Origin: Fimbriimonadaceae bacterium
Lineage (GTDB): Bacteria; Armatimonadota; Fimbriimonadia; Fimbriimonadales; Fimbriimonadaceae
NCBI GenBank assembly: GCA_019454665.1
Contig: JACFNW010000029.1
Span: forward strand, 3,699 to 11,700
Direction: 5' to 3'
DNA: 8,002 nucleotides
A model generated the notes under the pieces. It saw only the letters and a program-made list of their open reading frames with translations, was not told where the DNA came from and made no database searches. How positions within the stretch are numbered: the stretch's first letter is position 1; each line of letters opens with the position of its first letter. Below are positions 7,366-8,002 of this stretch, piece by piece. Position numbers and translations under genes: made by a program.

Positions 7366-7947
7366 TTACCTCGTGGCGGTCCGGACCTTCTTGTAGGGCT
7401 TGAAGAAGTCTTTGAGCGCAGCCTCCAAGGCAAGGTCCACGGCCCGGATCTGCCGGTCGCTGCCCTTGCCGCCAAAGTCGTTTTGCGATTTGCCTTCAAG
7501 CGGCTTGCCCGTGAGGTGCGCCGTCCCGGTTTCGGTGTCGAGCAACCACACGCGGAGCTTGGCGATGCCGACTTGGCTGGTCACGAACAGCTTCTCGTCC
7601 CTTTTCTGGAGCGTGTCGATCACGGGAGCGAAGGCGATCAGACGCACGCCGAGGCCTTTGCCGATTTCGGCCAGCGTGCGGCGGTTCCAGTTCTCCTCGT
7701 CGGTCAGATCAATGGACTCCTTGTCGAGATAGGTCTTGACCGCAGCCGCCGACAACACGTCGAAGCCGTACGTTTCGAACAGCGTCCTGAGCGTGCCGTC
7801 GCCGCGCTGGCACTGCTGGTCCTTCAGTTCCTGCCACTTCTCGGACGACGTGTTGACCGTCGGCAGCAGGGCGACCTTGGTTTGAGCGGGGACGTAGGTC
7901 GCGCTTTGGGGCGCGGCCAGAACGACGGCGAACAGGATCGGGAGCAC
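7366..7947 (-). CDS. Small exported protein of unknown function, TolB/CsgG-like beta-alpha domain
   Basis: Not recognised as a named family. From the GTG at 7947 the protein is 193 residues with a short hydrophobic signal (MLPILFAVVLAAPQSA, 1-16) and no lipobox cysteine. The body begins with KVALLP (24-29), then an alternating pattern with LFETYGFDVLSAAAV (56-70), ENWNRRTLAEIGKGLGVRL (85-103) and IAFAPVIDTL (104-113). Near 128-137 lies IAKLRVWLLDT, and near 169-186 AVDLALEAALKDFFKPYK. A VxxLP strand, then xxGFxVL, then IGKxLGVRxI resembles proteins with a TolB-N-terminal/CsgG-like fold; this is an inference from pattern. The start at 7947 has AGGGG 7 bases upstream (7955-7959), whereas the GTG at 7953 is only one base from that site. 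It precedes hsp20 by 12 bases and is probably co-transcribed with it, so an envelope-stress role is conceivable but unproven. Confidence 0.62.
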   Translation of the reverse strand: MLPILFAVVLAAPQSATYVPAQTKVALLPTVNTSSEKWQELKDQQCQRGDGTLRTLFETYGFDVLSAAAVKTYLDKESIDLTDEENWNRRTLAEIGKGLGVRLIAFAPVIDTLQKRDEKLFVTSQVGIAKLRVWLLDTETGTAHLTGKPLEGKSQNDFGGKGSDRQIRAVDLALEAALKDFFKPYKKVRTATR

Positions 7948-7954
7948 GTTCACG

Positions 7955-7959
7955 CCCCT
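7955..7959 (-). promoter_or_regulatory. Probable Shine-Dalgarno site deciding the start of the exported-protein gene
   Basis: AGGGG on the minus strand lies 7 bases before the GTG at 7947 and one base before the GTG at 7953. Normal spacing favours the inner GTG. The remaining bases up to 8002 show no clear promoter. Confidence 0.4.
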
Positions 7960-8002
7960 GAAGATACCTTGCCGTTGGGCGGCTGGCGTCGCCCGAAGTC
8001 CG

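Noticed and set aside
1..8002. tRNA, rRNA, CRISPR arrays, insertion sequences and attachment sites
   Set aside because: No cloverleaf-like segment, regularly spaced repeats, transposase motifs or long terminal repeats were found by eye on either strand.

Overview
This window looks like a high-GC bacterial chromosome (strong G/C bias at third codon positions, mixed ATG/GTG/TTG starts, very short intergenic gaps). Nothing in it identifies the species. ThyX-type thymidylate synthesis, a PII-family protein, a secreted TPR protein and a single Lon would fit an Armatimonadota/Fimbriimonadales-like organism, but that is a weak inference.

Left half, + strand (1-4001): five genes run in one direction with gaps of 4, -4, 45 and 5 bases, so they are probably one transcription unit. 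They are the 3' part of thyX (flavin-dependent thymidylate synthase), a divergent TMBIM/Bax-inhibitor-1-like membrane protein, a PII-family signalling protein whose T-loop has lost the usual regulatory residues, an exported protein with an Ig-like domain and TPR repeats, and a class I SAM-dependent methyltransferase starting at TTG. The membrane protein and the PII protein overlap by four bases (GTGA), which suggests translational coupling.

Middle (4002-4385): a 132-base gap, which may hold the 3' remnant of a minus-strand gene, is followed by a short ribbon-helix-helix antitoxin-like gene. No toxin gene lies beside it. Its codon use differs from its neighbours and its stop codon overlaps the stop codon of lon.

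Right half, - strand (7953 down to 4382): reading leftward, a small exported protein of unknown function, an Hsp20-type small heat shock protein (about 12 bases after it) and a complete Lon protease (92 bases further on). This looks like a proteostasis cluster: Hsp20 holds unfolded proteins and Lon degrades damaged ones.

No RNA genes, CRISPR arrays, insertion sequences or clear rho-independent terminators were seen. The most interesting points are the PII-like protein coupled to a TMBIM-like membrane protein, and the orphan antitoxin placed tail to tail with lon.
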